A stretch of 47,689 nucleotides of DNA from Nanosynbacter sp. (lineage in GTDB: Bacteria; Patescibacteriota; Saccharimonadia; Saccharimonadales; Saccharimonadaceae): NCBI GenBank assembly GCA_015257485.1, contig JABZKC010000004.1:1-47689 (forward strand), written 5' to 3'. The position numbers and the translations under genes were made by a program. Below the pieces are notes generated by a model. That model did not search any database. It saw only the letters and a program-made list of their open reading frames with translations, and was not told the origin of the DNA. Within the stretch, counting starts at the first letter, position 1, and every line of letters begins with the position of its first letter. Positions 1 through 7,173 of the stretch are shown here, in pieces.

Positions 1-60
1 CAGGATTGTTCCTTTTTTGTTTTAGGTGTCTTTCTTAATTGTTTAACTGAACCAAAATAG

Positions 61-87
61 CTGGCACTCTTGCATTTTGAGTGCTAA
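61..87 (+). promoter_or_regulatory. CIRCE operator (HrcA binding site) upstream of dnaJ
   Basis: Inverted repeat CTGGCACTC - 9 nt - GAGTGCTAA. The right arm is a perfect CIRCE half-site; the left arm differs from TTAGCACTC at two positions. Spacing is the canonical 9 nt. The spacer contains the TTGCAT -35 box of the dnaJ promoter, so a bound HrcA repressor would block RNA polymerase directly. hrcA itself is not in the window. Confidence 0.9.
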
Positions 88-98
88 ATATATATAAT
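70..98 (+). promoter_or_regulatory. dnaJ promoter, predicted leaderless
   Basis: TTGCAT at 70-75, 17 nt spacer, TATAAT at 93-98. The start codon follows after 6 nt (ATG at 105), so transcription should begin at or next to the A of ATG. The -35 box lies inside the CIRCE spacer. Confidence 0.75.
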
Positions 99-104
99 AT
101 TGCT

Positions 105-1001
105 ATGTCAAAACGTGATTATTATGAAGTTTTGGGCGTTAGTAAAAACGCTTCTGATGATGAAATTAAAAAAGCTTATCGCAAGCTTGCTCTCAAATAC
201 CATCCAGATCGCAACCCTGGCGACAAAGAAGCAGAGGCTAAATTCAAGGAAGCCTCCGAGGCCAATGAAGTGCTTTCCGATAAGCAAAAACGCGCACGCT
301 ACGACCAATTTGGTCATGCCGGCGTAGGGAATGGTAGTACAGGGAGCTCTGGCGGCAATCCATTCGGTGGCTATTCTTATAGTAGCCAAGGATTCAATTT
401 TGATTTTGGTGGCGCCGAGGGCTTTGACGATATCTTAAGTAATCTTTTTGGTTTCGGCGGTGGACGCGCGCGCAGGAATCGTGGCTCTGATTATCGCACT
501 ACCCTGGTGATTGATTTTAAAGACGCTATTTTTGGCACTACCAAAAAAATTTCCGTCGAAGGCAATGAAATTACTTTGAAAGTTCCTGCCGGTATCGACG
601 ACGGCCAAGCCATCCGTCTCCGCGGACGTGGCGGACCTGCTCCCGAAAAAGGTGGCGAGAACGGCGACCTCTTGGTGCAAATTCGTGTCAAACCACATAA
701 AACAATTAGTCGTGAAGGCTACATTCTTTTATCCGAACAACACGTTTCAATGGTCGACGCCGCGCTTGGCACCGAAGTAGAAGTCGAAACTATCGACGGT
801 AAAGTCACCATGAAAATCCCCGCTGGTACCCAATCTGGCACGCCATTTAAATTATCGAAACACGGCGTCCCGATGAACAACGGTGAACGTGGTCCACATA
901 TTATCAACATCGTAGTCGATACTCCAACCAGCCTATCCAAGAAGCAAAAAGAACTGCTCGAAGAATTTAAGACTGCTAAAAAACGCGGCTTCTGGGACTA
1001 G
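105..1001 (+). CDS. dnaJ: J-domain co-chaperone, class B (DnaJ/CbpA type without zinc finger)
   Basis: Hsp70 co-chaperone that delivers unfolded clients to DnaK and stimulates its ATPase. The J domain fills residues 1-68 with HPD in KYHPDRNPG. A Gly/Phe-rich linker (about 73-130) follows, then the two C-terminal beta-barrel substrate domains. The CXXCXGXG zinc repeats of classical DnaJ are absent, giving 298 residues instead of about 370, so CbpA/class B is the better structural label. The start at 105 is chosen because SKRDYYEVLGV is the family N-terminus; the upstream in-frame GTG at 81 lies inside the CIRCE arm. Heat-shock control through HrcA is inferred from the operator. Confidence 0.93.
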   Translation: MSKRDYYEVLGVSKNASDDEIKKAYRKLALKYHPDRNPGDKEAEAKFKEASEANEVLSDKQKRARYDQFGHAGVGNGSTGSSGGNPFGGYSYSSQGFNFDFGGAEGFDDILSNLFGFGGGRARRNRGSDYRTTLVIDFKDAIFGTTKKISVEGNEITLKVPAGIDDGQAIRLRGRGGPAPEKGGENGDLLVQIRVKPHKTISREGYILLSEQHVSMVDAALGTEVEVETIDGKVTMKIPAGTQSGTPFKLSKHGVPMNNGERGPHIINIVVDTPTSLSKKQKELLEEFKTAKKRGFWD

Positions 1002-1035
1002 TCCTAAGACTACTCCACAACTCCTAAGCGATATT

Positions 1036-1127
1036 GCTCATCTTTTTTGCCTAAATTAAATACAAGTATATTTACTTTTTGGCTCATCTTTTTACTTAAA
1101 TTAAGCACGAGTGCATTCACTTTAATG
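1036..1127 (+). repeat. Imperfect tandem duplication of about 46 nt
   Basis: Two diverged copies start with GCTCATCTTTTT at 1036 and 1082, each continuing with a CTAAATTAA/CTTAAATTAA core and an ACTTT end. The second copy runs into the promoter of the next gene. No open frame or strong hairpin is seen. Confidence 0.65.
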
Positions 1128-1134
1128 TTATAAT
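1126..1134 (+). promoter_or_regulatory. Extended -10 promoter of the 1144 gene
   Basis: TGTTATAAT; the -10 ends 9 nt before the ATG at 1144, so the leader would be only about 0-3 nt. No good -35 match is visible at 17 nt spacing. No Shine-Dalgarno precedes the ATG. Confidence 0.65.
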
Positions 1135-1143
1135 TATTTACAG

Positions 1144-1788
1144 ATGAAAGAAATCAAAAACCTTAAGCTTAAAGAGTCCAAAATCACTCATCTTTTTCTA
1201 ATTCTTGTAGCTTTTCTTTTAGTTTTTATTCTTTTCAACTCTGTCCACGTCTCGGCTGACGCACCTAAGGCTAAACTTACCGACGACCAGCGCGGCGAAA
1301 TCTCTATGAATTGTAGCTCAATAAAATCTAGCCTCAAAAAACTCCAGGTTAGTGACGCCAAAATCCGCTCTTTGCTCGGCGCTAGTTATCAAACCATGCT
1401 CAACTCATATATTACGCCTTTCAATCTTCGTCTTGTAAAAAATAACCAAAACCTCGGTGGTCTTTCTGACCTACAGAGTAATTTTGTTTTACAAAAAAAT
1501 GATTTTAATTCACTCTATATTACCTATAGCCAACAATTCGAAAATCTCCTCTCTATTGACTGTCAAAAAAATCCCGATGATTTCTATAATCAATTAATTA
1601 CTACCAGAGAGTCTCGTAAAGAGCTCAATCAAAAGGTCGAAGACCTCACCAAAACCGCAGAAAAATACCTCACCGAGATTAAAAAAATCGAAATTGATGG
1701 CGAAAACATTCGTTTTACTCCCGAAAAAACCGATGCTACCAAAGCATCAAGCATTACTAATCCAGCTAACCAAATAGGGGAAAGATAA
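1144..1788 (+). CDS. Exported helical protein of unknown function
   Basis: Not recognised. Residues about 15-38 form a strong hydrophobic export signal ending in VSADA, which could be a signal-peptidase site. The remaining 170 or so residues are charged and predicted helical, with a probable coiled coil near residues 150-190 (alternating Lys/Glu, Leu and Ile). Two cysteines (in MNCSS and IDCQK) could form a disulfide outside the membrane. It is followed without any gap by a single-pass membrane protein at 1789, so the two are probably co-translated and may act together in the envelope. The promoter appears leaderless. Confidence 0.7.
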   Translation: MKEIKNLKLKESKITHLFLILVAFLLVFILFNSVHVSADAPKAKLTDDQRGEISMNCSSIKSSLKKLQVSDAKIRSLLGASYQTMLNSYITPFNLRLVKNNQNLGGLSDLQSNFVLQKNDFNSLYITYSQQFENLLSIDCQKNPDDFYNQLITTRESRKELNQKVEDLTKTAEKYLTEIKKIEIDGENIRFTPEKTDATKASSITNPANQIGER

Positions 1789-2139
1789 ATGTCGAAAATG
1801 TCTTCTGGCGGTCATAACCTCATGCGCCTAGGCCTATTAGCCACCATAATCACTCTCTTCACTACTAGCGTATCTTTAATTATTTATCATAATAGCGGCG
1901 ATATTTATCTTGACCGCTCCCGCCCAGGCTTTTTACCGGAGAAGCACGAAGTTAAACATGACGACCAACCCGAAAAATCCTATTCTTTTTCAGAATCTGG
2001 CAATCTTGATATTAAATCCCTCGAAGAATTCCGCGAAAATTTTAGGAAAACACTCGAGGAAGTTAAAAAAATCAAAGATCCATTTTCTTCCGATAATCTT
2101 TCTGACGAATTCGTTGGATTAAAACCCTCTAGTAAATAA
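1789..2139 (+). CDS. Small single-pass membrane protein of unknown function
   Basis: A 116-residue protein with one transmembrane helix at about residues 12-33, preceded by a short basic N-terminus (probable N-in topology). A distinctive IYLDRSRPGFLPE segment follows immediately outside the membrane. The tail is highly charged, with a short helical stretch (EEFRENFRKTLEEVKKIKD). The ATG directly follows the stop codon of the exported protein upstream, and GGGGAAAG in that gene's last codons can serve as the ribosome site. No family is recognised; the LDRSRPG patch is the most useful handle for a homologue search. Confidence 0.68.
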   Translation: MSKMSSGGHNLMRLGLLATIITLFTTSVSLIIYHNSGDIYLDRSRPGFLPEKHEVKHDDQPEKSYSFSESGNLDIKSLEEFRENFRKTLEEVKKIKDPFSSDNLSDEFVGLKPSSK

Positions 2140-2217
2140 TCATTACCATTCTTGTACCAATCAACTACTAACGAGCTAGATTTCTATGGTTTAGCACTTT
2201 CCAAAATGCTATTTTCA

Positions 2218-2226
2218 TGTTATAAT
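2218..2226 (+). promoter_or_regulatory. Extended -10 promoter of the retropepsin/rimK pair
   Basis: TGTTATAAT, 32 nt before the ATG at 2259, giving a leader of about 25 nt. A weak GTGGGA ribosome site lies about 10 nt before the start. Confidence 0.65.
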
Positions 2227-2258
2227 GCAGCGACAATTATTAAGTGGGAATAATCTAT

Positions 2259-2813
2259 ATGAAACAATCTAATTTTAAACTCATCGGTGAGTTCTGCCTT
2301 GTCTCAATCTTTGCAGATAACCATAATTTTCTAGATATTCCTGCCAAAATCGACTCCGGAGCCGACAGTAGTTCGCTTCATATTAATAGTGCCGAAATCA
2401 ACGAAGCTGGTGATTTAGTAATAAGTCTCCCTAGCTTCTATAAGCGTAAGACTTCTCCAAAAGAACTAAAACGCGACTATGCTCATCCAGATTACGCCCC
2501 CACAAAAATCACCGAAAGGATCAAAAAATCCAAGACCTCAGAAACCATTATTATTCCAAAGGGTAAATACCGCGATATTACCATCGTCAGTTCTAATGGG
2601 CATGGGCAAAAACGCTATAAAACAAACTTAAAAATTAGTATTAATGGATTTGAGTTTGAAACTTCATTCACTCTAAGTAATCGTAACAAAAACCGCTACC
2701 CAATACTTCTTGGAAAGCATGCGCTAAAAGGACGGTACCTCGTCGACGTATCAAAATCCTATATTAATGAAGCCAAAGAAAACATCAACCAATTAATCAG
2801 CAAGGAAGACTAA
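2259..2813 (+). CDS. RimK-associated retropepsin-like protein (ATP-dependent zinc protease family, DUF785)
   Basis: 184 residues matching the family often annotated RimK/LysX-associated or 'ATP-dependent zinc protease', which has a retropepsin-like aspartyl-protease fold. The catalytic-type motif DSGADSSSLH lies at residues 32-41. The family C-terminal block (PILLGKHALKGRYLVDVSKSY) is near the end. The start at 2259 is preferred over the in-frame GTG at 2244 because the conserved domain begins close to it. One nucleotide separates its stop from the ATG of the RimK-type ligase. Known families of this kind are genetically linked to RimK and may trim or regulate the glutamate tails it adds; that role is inferred from context. 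Confidence 0.85.
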   Translation: MKQSNFKLIGEFCLVSIFADNHNFLDIPAKIDSGADSSSLHINSAEINEAGDLVISLPSFYKRKTSPKELKRDYAHPDYAPTKITERIKKSKTSETIIIPKGKYRDITIVSSNGHGQKRYKTNLKISINGFEFETSFTLSNRNKNRYPILLGKHALKGRYLVDVSKSYINEAKENINQLISKED

Positions 2814-2814
2814 A

Positions 2815-3723
2815 ATGAAAATCGCTATTCTCTCCAACGGACCAAAGAATTATTCCACCGCCCGTCTCTACGAAGAGGCTACCAAGCGCGGTCATGAAGT
2901 CGATATCATTAAGTACAAAAATTGTTATTTATCACTTTCCGAGCACCAGCCAGTAGTCTACTACAATGGCGAAGCCTTACCTCATTATGACGCAATTTTA
3001 CCTCGTATCGCTAACGGTCTTACCCGCTATGGCTGCGCGGTGGTTCGCCAATTCGAAATGAGTAATACCTGGACGCTCTCAAGTTCAATCTCTATCACTC
3101 GTGTCCGCGATAAACTCCGTGCCGCCCAAATCTTCGCCAAAGCCGGCATTGCCTCACCAAAAACCCTAGTTTCACGCAACACAACAGACATCGATGATCT
3201 TCTTGAGCAAATCGGTCTCCCAGCTATCATCAAGCTTGCTACTGGCACACATGGTAATGGCGTAGTTCTGGCCGAAACCAAGAAAGCTGCCCGCTCTGCT
3301 TTGCAGGCTTTCTACCTCTACAATGAAGACGGTACCAATATTCTAATCCAAGAATATATTAAAGAGTCTGCTGGCACCGATATTCGTGCTTTTGTGGTCG
3401 GCTCCAAGGTTGTTGCCTCAATGAAACGCCAATCTCTTGATGATGACTTCCGTTCTAATCTCCATAAAGGTGGTATTGGTACTGCCATCAAGCTCACTCC
3501 GGAAGAGGAAAAACTTGCCATCAAGGCCGCCAAAGTCATGGGGCTCCATGTTGCCGGTGTTGACCTTATGCGCTCCGCTCGTGGTCCATTAATTCTCGAG
3601 GTTAATGCTTCACCAGGATTTGGTATTGAAAAAGCTACCAACCGTAATGTCGCTCTACCAATTATCAAATATATTGAGCACAATGCAAAAGGCCGCACTC
3701 TTAAAGATAAGGTTGGCATCTAA
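2815..3723 (+). CDS. rimK: RimK-type ATP-grasp alpha-L-glutamate ligase
   Basis: ATP-grasp ligase that adds glutamate residues by forming amide bonds; in E. coli RimK modifies the C-terminus of ribosomal protein S6. At 302 residues it matches RimK length. Visible landmarks are the ATP-binding GTHGNGVVL loop, the SAGTDIRAFVVG strand, the HKGGIGT segment and the metal-binding end ILEVNASPGFGIE. Its ATG overlaps the end of the retropepsin gene (TAAAATG), so the two are translationally coupled. The substrate cannot be read from sequence: S6 is the default guess, but RimK relatives also modify cofactors and small peptides. A terminator follows. Confidence 0.88.
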   Translation: MKIAILSNGPKNYSTARLYEEATKRGHEVDIIKYKNCYLSLSEHQPVVYYNGEALPHYDAILPRIANGLTRYGCAVVRQFEMSNTWTLSSSISITRVRDKLRAAQIFAKAGIASPKTLVSRNTTDIDDLLEQIGLPAIIKLATGTHGNGVVLAETKKAARSALQAFYLYNEDGTNILIQEYIKESAGTDIRAFVVGSKVVASMKRQSLDDDFRSNLHKGGIGTAIKLTPEEEKLAIKAAKVMGLHVAGVDLMRSARGPLILEVNASPGFGIEKATNRNVALPIIKYIEHNAKGRTLKDKVGI

Positions 3724-3740
3724 ACTAAAATCCCTAACCC

Positions 3741-3770
3741 AATCTGGCACCTCTAGGTGTCAGATTTTTA
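3741..3770 (+). terminator. Rho-independent terminator after rimK
   Basis: An 11-bp stem (AATCTGGCACC / GGTGTCAGATT, one G-U pair) with loop TCTA, followed by TTTTTATA. Confidence 0.85.
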
Positions 3771-3804
3771 TATTTCTTTCAGCCCAGAACAAGCTACCCT
3801 ATAG

Positions 3805-3810
3805 TATAAT
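3805..3810 (+). promoter_or_regulatory. -10 box of the 3817 gene, predicted leaderless
   Basis: TATAAT ends 6 nt before the ATG at 3817; no leader or Shine-Dalgarno is possible. No convincing -35 is seen. Confidence 0.65.
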
Positions 3811-3816
3811 TAACTT

Positions 3817-4266
3817 ATGATTATTCTGCTATTAATCGTCTTGCTCTTTATTCTATTCTCTATGCTTAGACGACATATTGGCATTGCCCTACTTGCCACT
3901 ATCGCCGGTAACACCATTTACAGCACCTTCGGCAACGATCTAACCGAATTATTTGCTAAATTCCTAAACGGCGTCCCAGAAAAAACTCTCTCCAGTACCA
4001 TTTACATCTCTCTGGTTTTTCTCTTCCCACTCATCCTTTATTTTAAATCCAATAAAGATAGTCTTTTTGGTATTTTACGTTTTCTCGAGAGCCTGATTTA
4101 TGCCGTTCTCCTGGTCTCCATTTGCGCCGCCAAGATCAATCTCCTTGTACCATTTGATGATATAAGTATCCAGCTTTTGAACTTCGTCGCCATCGTGCGT
4201 CCTTCGCTCCTGCTTTTTGCCATCATTGTAGCCTACCTCGATATTCTTCTCAGCAAATCGAATTAA
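3817..4266 (+). CDS. Polytopic membrane protein, possibly CvpA-like
   Basis: 149 residues with about five hydrophobic segments (roughly residues 1-18, 22-36, 62-78, 84-103 and 118-146). Weak overall resemblance to small CvpA-type membrane proteins is an impression only. The gene has its own leaderless promoter and sits between the rimK terminator and convergent comEC. Its last 192 nt overlap the 3' end of comEC on the opposite strand, an unusually long tail-to-tail overlap. The transmembrane pattern continues through the overlap, which suggests that this strand is the functionally constrained one there. Confidence 0.6.
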   Translation: MIILLLIVLLFILFSMLRRHIGIALLATIAGNTIYSTFGNDLTELFAKFLNGVPEKTLSSTIYISLVFLFPLILYFKSNKDSLFGILRFLESLIYAVLLVSICAAKINLLVPFDDISIQLLNFVAIVRPSLLLFAIIVAYLDILLSKSN

Positions 4267-5283
4267 TCCAAAAACTATCAACCAAATTAAAAAGTACCAC
4301 CATTTTTTCTTAGGCAATTCTAAGATGAAGGGCTCTTGCTCCGCCAAAGTATTTATCACAAATGTATGGGTTTTTAATGGCCAAATCAATATTTTCTCTA
4401 AACTAATCCCAAATATCAATAAATCGCCAAATGTCGCAATCAACCCCACCGAACCCATAACAATAGGCAAACTTGGCAATAATATGATATTCGCTAAGAT
4501 CGAGAGCCACGTAAACTTTCCAAAGCAATATAAACTAATTGGTAAAGTCACTACGGAGATTACAATTGATGAGATTAAAGATTTTGCCAAGAACCCCGGT
4601 CTTCGGTAAAAATCCTTTAACTCTTCTTTCGTCCCGTAAAAATATCTCGTGGCTGATGGCACTATTTTTATTATAGAAAAATAAGCTAATACCGAAAGCC
4701 AGAAACCAATTTGCTTTACAAATTCTGGTCGTATTATTAAGCAAGTACATACTATGATCGTCATAACTCGATAAACCGAAACATTTCGACCAAAGTATTT
4801 GATCAACATCATCAAAACCAATCCGACTAATGCACGCAAAATTGACGGGCCAACACCAATCATCATTGCGTAGATGAAGCAAAATATTAGTACAAAATAA
4901 GTTTTACCAATGATTGAGAAATGCTTAAAAATTAGACTCAAAATCCCAGCAATTATTGCAAGGTGAGTTCCAGAAACTGCGATCAGATGCATTACGCCTA
5001 CATTAGCCATATTATCTTTTTGCAAGGCGGTTAATTCATCTTTGTCTCCAGTTAGATAGCTAATACCGAGCGCCAATTCATCATGCTCAGAATATTTTAA
5101 GAGCTTATCTTTTAATAATTTAATAAAACTCTGCTCATTTGACGGTTTTTCGACCTTCATTCTAGTAAAACTCGCCTTGCTATTATTACTCACTCCAAAT
5201 AAATCTGGAGACCGACAAAACACTCGTCCAGCCGCAATTAAAATCAGGCTCATCATAAATAAATTTTCTATACGGATTTTCAT
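4075..5283 (-). CDS. comEC: ComEC/Rec2-type DNA uptake channel, competence domain only
   Basis: Inner-membrane channel for transformation. The Competence domain is recognisable: MHLIAVSGTHLAII around residues 98-111, then successive transmembrane helices to about residue 348. The N-terminal OB-fold (DUF4131) and the C-terminal metallo-beta-lactamase domain of full-length ComEC are both missing. The last 60 or so residues are hydrophilic and lie antisense to the gene at 3817, so they are probably unconserved read-through. The start at 5283 (ATG) is chosen over TTG at 5289 because a strong GGAGG lies 7 nt upstream of it. It would support DNA import, consistent with scavenging nucleic acids; function in isolation is inference. 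Confidence 0.85.
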   Translation of the reverse strand: MKIRIENLFMMSLILIAAGRVFCRSPDLFGVSNNSKASFTRMKVEKPSNEQSFIKLLKDKLLKYSEHDELALGISYLTGDKDELTALQKDNMANVGVMHLIAVSGTHLAIIAGILSLIFKHFSIIGKTYFVLIFCFIYAMMIGVGPSILRALVGLVLMMLIKYFGRNVSVYRVMTIIVCTCLIIRPEFVKQIGFWLSVLAYFSIIKIVPSATRYFYGTKEELKDFYRRPGFLAKSLISSIVISVVTLPISLYCFGKFTWLSILANIILLPSLPIVMGSVGLIATFGDLLIFGISLEKILIWPLKTHTFVINTLAEQEPFILELPKKKWWYFLIWLIVFGLIRFAEKNIEVGYNDGKKQERRTHDGDEVQKLDTYIIKWYKEIDLGGANGDQENGINQALEKT

Positions 5284-5515
5284 ATACAACCTCCAAGCTC
5301 AACATAGAAAAACTTTTGCTTTTTGGCAAGCATTTTTTAAATAAAACAAGAAAATACAGATTAAAAAACCTTAAGCATAAGCAAGTTATCATGGAGCATC
5401 TTAAAAAGCATAAGCAAGTTATCCGAAAAATCTAAAAATTCAAATTACAGATATAAAGCCCTCAATTCTCATTATTTTTAGAATTTAAAAACTTGCGAAA
5501 TTTTCTATTTACTTT
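5284..5515. other. Divergent intergenic region with a short direct repeat
   Basis: AT-rich spacer between comEC (minus) and the methyltransferase gene (plus). It holds the comEC ribosome site (GGAGG on the minus strand) and two identical 18-nt direct repeats at 5373-5390 and 5406-5423. No gene is seen. Confidence 0.6.
5373..5423 (+). repeat. 18-nt direct repeat, two copies, 33-nt period
   Basis: AAGCATAAGCAAGTTATC occurs exactly at 5373-5390 and 5406-5423. It lies upstream of both divergent genes, so it could be a regulator site or a slippage duplication; the sequence does not decide. Confidence 0.7.
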
Positions 5516-6733
5516 ATGCTAGATATTAAGATGAAGCAGAAAAACCCAATTATCACCCCAGAAACCCCACTGGAAGTCATTAACTTTGCTACGACCGGAC
5601 AGGGAATTGCTACTAATTCCGATGGTAAAAAAATCTTCTTGTGGAACGCTCTGCCAGGAGAAAAAGTCACTGAGTATCAAATTCTAAAACAAAAATCTCA
5701 TCTCACCGAAGCCGTCGCCCTAAAATTTGAAAACCCTAACCCACACCGCGTATTGCCACGTGACGAACATTTTCTCTCCAATTCACCATGGCAAATTCTG
5801 GATATCAACTACGAAAATTCCGTCAAAAAACAAATTATCGAGGAGCTTTTTTCTAAGCTAAAAGCACCAAAAATTGCTTTCGAAGCCAGCGATAATGAAT
5901 ATTTTTATCGCAATAAAATGGAGTACTCTCTCTACTATGATCATGAGACTGCCAAAATCCATCCAGCCATCCATCGTCGTGGATCGCATCACAAAATCCC
6001 TATCCTTACTTCTTCACTTGAAAATCCAGCCATCTATCAACGCGCCATGGAAATTATCGAAGAGCTAAACACTAAGCAAGAGGATTCTAGAAAATACCAA
6101 TCACTCCTTCTTCGCTGTAATCGTCAAGGTGAAGTTAGTGGTGGTCTTTATGAAAATTATCAACCACATCCTGTCTTTAAAAATCTGACAGATAAAATCT
6201 TGGAGTACAAATTTTCTTATTCTCCGAACGGATTTTTCCAGATCAATCTTCCAGAATATGAAAAAGTTTTACGAAAAATTAAAGATTTTATCAAAGACCA
6301 AAAGAAAGTCATCGACCTTTACTCTGGCGTTGGCACCATCGGATTAACTGTTGCCGGAGATAAAAATCTCACACTTGTCGAAGTTGATAAATTTGCTCAT
6401 AGCGAATTGTTAAATAATATTGAAACCGTAAAATCTAGCACTGGTAATTCAAATATCACTGGCATCCTTGCCAAATCTGAGACCATCTACAATCATATCA
6501 CCCATGACTCAACCGTGATTGTTGACCCACCACGCTCCGGATGCGACACCACACTCATCGAAACAATCAAGCAAAAACTCCCAGAAAAACTTGTCTATTT
6601 ATCCTGTAATCCTATTACCCAAGTACGCGATCTTGATAGCTTACTAGATTATTATAAGATCAAGAGTGTTACCGGTTATAATTTTTTCCCGCACACACCG
6701 CATATTGAATGTCTAGTCTTACTCGATCGTTGA
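5516..6733 (+). CDS. TrmA/RlmD-family RNA (uracil-5-)-methyltransferase with TRAM domain
   Basis: SAM-dependent enzyme that methylates C5 of uridine in tRNA or 23S rRNA. A TRAM-type beta-barrel precedes the catalytic domain. The Rossmann SAM motif is DLYSGVGTIGLT (about residues 263-274). The catalytic motifs are DPPRSGCD, SCNP with the nucleophilic cysteine, and the C-terminal PHTPHIECLVLL. No N-terminal iron-sulfur cysteine set of the RumA type is present. At 405 residues the length is normal. Whether the target is U54 of tRNA or a 23S position cannot be told. ATG at 5531 is an alternative start; neither has a clear ribosome site. It ends in TGA, evidence that TGA is a stop here. Confidence 0.88.
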   Translation: MLDIKMKQKNPIITPETPLEVINFATTGQGIATNSDGKKIFLWNALPGEKVTEYQILKQKSHLTEAVALKFENPNPHRVLPRDEHFLSNSPWQILDINYENSVKKQIIEELFSKLKAPKIAFEASDNEYFYRNKMEYSLYYDHETAKIHPAIHRRGSHHKIPILTSSLENPAIYQRAMEIIEELNTKQEDSRKYQSLLLRCNRQGEVSGGLYENYQPHPVFKNLTDKILEYKFSYSPNGFFQINLPEYEKVLRKIKDFIKDQKKVIDLYSGVGTIGLTVAGDKNLTLVEVDKFAHSELLNNIETVKSSTGNSNITGILAKSETIYNHITHDSTVIVDPPRSGCDTTLIETIKQKLPEKLVYLSCNPITQVRDLDSLLDYYKIKSVTGYNFFPHTPHIECLVLLDR

Positions 6734-6759
6734 CATTTTTCGCGATATTTTTTTATTAT
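6730..6759 (+). promoter_or_regulatory. Promoter of the SemiSWEET gene
   Basis: TTGACA at 6730-6735, 18 nt spacer, TATTAT at 6754-6759. The -35 box overlaps the stop of the methyltransferase gene. An AAAGGAGA ribosome site follows at about 6776-6784. Confidence 0.6.
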
Positions 6760-6791
6760 TGTTTATGTTTAATTAAAAAGGAGACTATCTT

Positions 6792-7067
6792 ATGAAGACA
6801 AGCAATCTTAAAAGCAAAATCAATACCATCGTTGGGTCAATCGGAGCCTTTATCGGTATCTTTGTTTTCATTGCCTATATTCCACAGATTCTTGCAAATC
6901 TCGGTGGAGCCAAAGGCCAACCTTGGCAACCTGCCATGGCCGCTTTCTCGTGTTTAATTTGGGTGATTTATGGTTGGACCAAAGAGCCCAAAAAAGACTA
7001 TATCCTCATTATCCCTAACGCATTTGGCGTTATCCTTGGCTTTCTTGCTTTTATTACCGCTCTTTAG
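6792..7067 (+). CDS. SemiSWEET-type sugar transporter, triple-helix-bundle protein
   Basis: 91 residues with three transmembrane helices (about 13-33, 46-62 and 68-90), the size and arrangement of bacterial SemiSWEETs, which dimerise to form a facilitative sugar pore. The conserved PQ of the first helix appears as FIAYIPQIL. The loop before the third helix contains Trp-rich PWQPAM and CLIWVIYGW. AAAGGAGAC sits 7 nt before the ATG. The gene has its own promoter. In a fermentative symbiont it could bring in a mono- or disaccharide; the substrate is unknown. Confidence 0.82.
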   Translation: MKTSNLKSKINTIVGSIGAFIGIFVFIAYIPQILANLGGAKGQPWQPAMAAFSCLIWVIYGWTKEPKKDYILIIPNAFGVILGFLAFITAL

Positions 7068-7102
7068 ACATATATCCATTTTTGAAGAAAGCTAATTACT
7101 AG

Positions 7103-7108
7103 TATAAT
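7103..7108 (+). promoter_or_regulatory. -10 box of the helicase-nuclease operon
   Basis: TATAAT, 65 nt before the ATG at 7174. The leader carries AAAAAGGAG ending 8 nt before the start. Confidence 0.5.
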
Positions 7109-7173
7109 CTTCTTAAAAGAATCTATTCAAACTAAATATAATCTTGCACCAAGGGCTAAAAAGGAGAACAAAG

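Noticed and set aside
81..104. In-frame GTG start for dnaJ giving eight extra residues
   Set aside because: The codon lies inside the CIRCE right arm and upstream of the -10 box; the family N-terminus begins at 105.
2191..2211. TTAGCACTT...ATGCTA resembling a second CIRCE
   Set aside because: Arm spacing is shorter than 9 nt and the right arm does not match GAGTGCTAA; the gene downstream is not a chaperone.
4325..4609. Plus-strand open frame inside comEC
   Set aside because: It is antisense to conserved ComEC helices with no ribosome site or promoter.
6722..6791. Riboswitch in the spacer before the SemiSWEET gene
   Set aside because: The region is too short and AT-rich and shows only promoter and ribosome-site elements.
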